DNA of 32,006 nt, taken from the NCBI GenBank assembly GCA_020446505.1, contig JAGREN010000079.1, forward strand, positions 18,325 to 50,330, written 5' to 3'. The notes under the pieces were generated by a model. It had not been told where the DNA came from. It ran no database searches and saw only the letters and a list, made by a program, of their open reading frames with translations. This DNA is from Novosphingobium sp. Lineage in GTDB: Bacteria; Pseudomonadota; Alphaproteobacteria; Sphingomonadales; Sphingomonadaceae. Positions within the stretch are counted from its first letter, which is position 1. The number at the start of each line of letters is the position of its first letter. A program made the translations under genes and the position numbers. Below, one piece after another: positions 31,255 through 32,006 of this stretch.

Positions 31255-32006
31255 TTAGCAATCCATCGTATTGGCGCGCTCCCAGTCGGTCAGGTGCCGG
31301 GCATAGTCGTTCCATTCGCCATGTTTCAGTTTGAGGAACGCGGGCAGAACCCCTTCCATCGCCGACATCAGGGCGGGTGTCCGTTCCAGCGCGCGCAAGG
31401 CATCGAGCAGGTTCAGCGGCAGCTTCTTGGCATCCGGCACGGTGTGCCCGTGCGTGTACATGTTGATGTCGAGCTGCGGACCCGGATCGATGCTTTCGGC
31501 CATGCCGTTCAGCCCCGCGGTCAGCACGGCGGCAGGCAGCAGGTAGGGATTTGCCGAACCGTCTGCGAGGCGGAATTCGAAGCGATCGCCCTCCGGCACG
31601 CGGATCATGTGGGTGCGATTGTTGCCGGTCCAGGTCACCGAACTGGGCGACCAGGTCGCGCCAGACAGGGTCGCCGGAGCATTGATCCGCTTGTAGCTGT
31701 TGACGGTCGGGTTGGTGATGGCCGCGATGCCCTCGGCGCTGTCGATGAGGCCACCGATGAACGAGAGGCCGAGAGCAGACAGGCCCGAAGGCGAATCCGC
31801 ACCGACGAAAACGTTGTCTTGCCCCTTCCAGAGCGAAACATGCATATGGCAGCCGTTGCCCGTGAGGTGAGCGAACGGCTTGGGCATGAACGTCGCGCGC
31901 AGGCCATGCTTTTCCGCGATGGACTTTGCCATGAACTTGAAGAATGCGTGGCGATCGGCCGTGATCAAGGCATCGTCGTATTCCCAGTTCATCTCGAACT
32001 GGCCGT
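31255..32006 (-). CDS. glnT: Glutamine synthetase, GlnT-type (type III, TIGR03105), C-terminal part
   Basis: The frame enters from the right edge and ends at a TAG at 31255. About 250 C-terminal residues are visible. They include LTGNGCHMHVSLW, ITNPTVNSYKRIN and RTHMIRVPEGDRFEFRLADGSANPYL, the ammonia-, glutamate- and metal-site motifs of glutamine synthetases. The ending DWERANTMDC matches the GlnT family described from rhizobia rather than the main GlnA (GSI). No adenylylation-loop tyrosine pattern is seen. The product is glutamine or possibly a gamma-glutamyl compound. It is transcribed ahead of P-II, suggesting joint nitrogen control. Confidence 0.85.
   Translation of the reverse strand, partial: GQFEMNWEYDDALITADRHAFFKFMAKSIAEKHGLRATFMPKPFAHLTGNGCHMHVSLWKGQDNVFVGADSPSGLSALGLSFIGGLIDSAEGIAAITNPTVNSYKRINAPATLSGATWSPSSVTWTGNNRTHMIRVPEGDRFEFRLADGSANPYLLPAAVLTAGLNGMAESIDPGPQLDINMYTHGHTVPDAKKLPLNLLDALRALERTPALMSAMEGVLPAFLKLKHGEWNDYARHLTDWERANTMDC

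Noticed and set aside
1-32006. tRNA genes, rRNA genes or insertion sequences
   Set aside because: No cloverleaf-like pattern with the conserved TTCGA arm, no rRNA motifs and no transposase frames or terminal repeats were recognised by eye; a tRNAscan or Infernal run would settle this.

Overview
The window is GC-rich, densely coded alphaproteobacterial chromosome. I place it in the Sphingomonadales, most likely a Novosphingobium/Erythrobacter-like genus. This is inferred from gene content, not from a database search. The pointers are a serine palmitoyltransferase with its own acyl carrier protein, a DivK-type response regulator, a one-cysteine DksA, a GTA-type phage cluster with the DUF2793 protein, and a glnT-type glutamine synthetase beside P-II.

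Layout. 1-812 (-): start of a HerA-like (DUF853) ATPase cut by the left edge. 944-5010 (+): a tightly overlapping run of a fused PabB-PabC folate enzyme, an aspartate-type aminotransferase, an RluA-type pseudouridine synthase and the ArfB ribosome-rescue hydrolase. 5007-9128 (-): an SDR oxidoreductase, a small lipoprotein, a DUF4112 membrane protein, an orphan extracellular solute-binding lipoprotein, a PilZ protein and DksA. 9405-9746 (+): a Sel1-repeat protein behind a CtrA-box-like site. 9754-about 13029 (-): an overlapping five-gene operon of DUF482, a glycerophosphodiesterase, RidA, a HAD hydrolase and DUF3572. 13094-14959 (+): divK, acp and spt, the last two translationally coupled and making the first intermediate of sphingolipids. 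14956-15591 (-): a YqaA/DedA-like membrane protein.

15822-22070 (+) is the most interesting part: the relic of a gene transfer agent (GTA). A small-terminase-like gene and a nearly complete large terminase run straight into the end of a tail chaperone gene. The portal, protease, capsid, adaptor and major tail genes are absent. The tape-measure gene carries a 1-base frameshift. The next gene has an amber codon at position 4 and is then deleted into the following DUF2163 gene. The NlpC/P60 peptidase, the large tail/host-specificity protein and the DUF2793 gene downstream are all still open. This locus cannot make a particle by itself.

After the relic come an outer-membrane beta-barrel protein with proline-rich tails and a strong terminator (22259-23148, +). 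An L,D-transpeptidase, QueC and a small secreted protein follow (23435-26097, -). Next is an argD-argF-hslO operon (29238-26217, -), then a tandem cold-shock-domain protein with an RG/G-rich leader (-) and a TIGR01244-type protein (+). The window ends with P-II and the C-terminal part of a glnT-type glutamine synthetase (-). No rRNA, tRNA, IS element or CRISPR array was seen. Gene spacing is very tight, with many 4-base start/stop overlaps.
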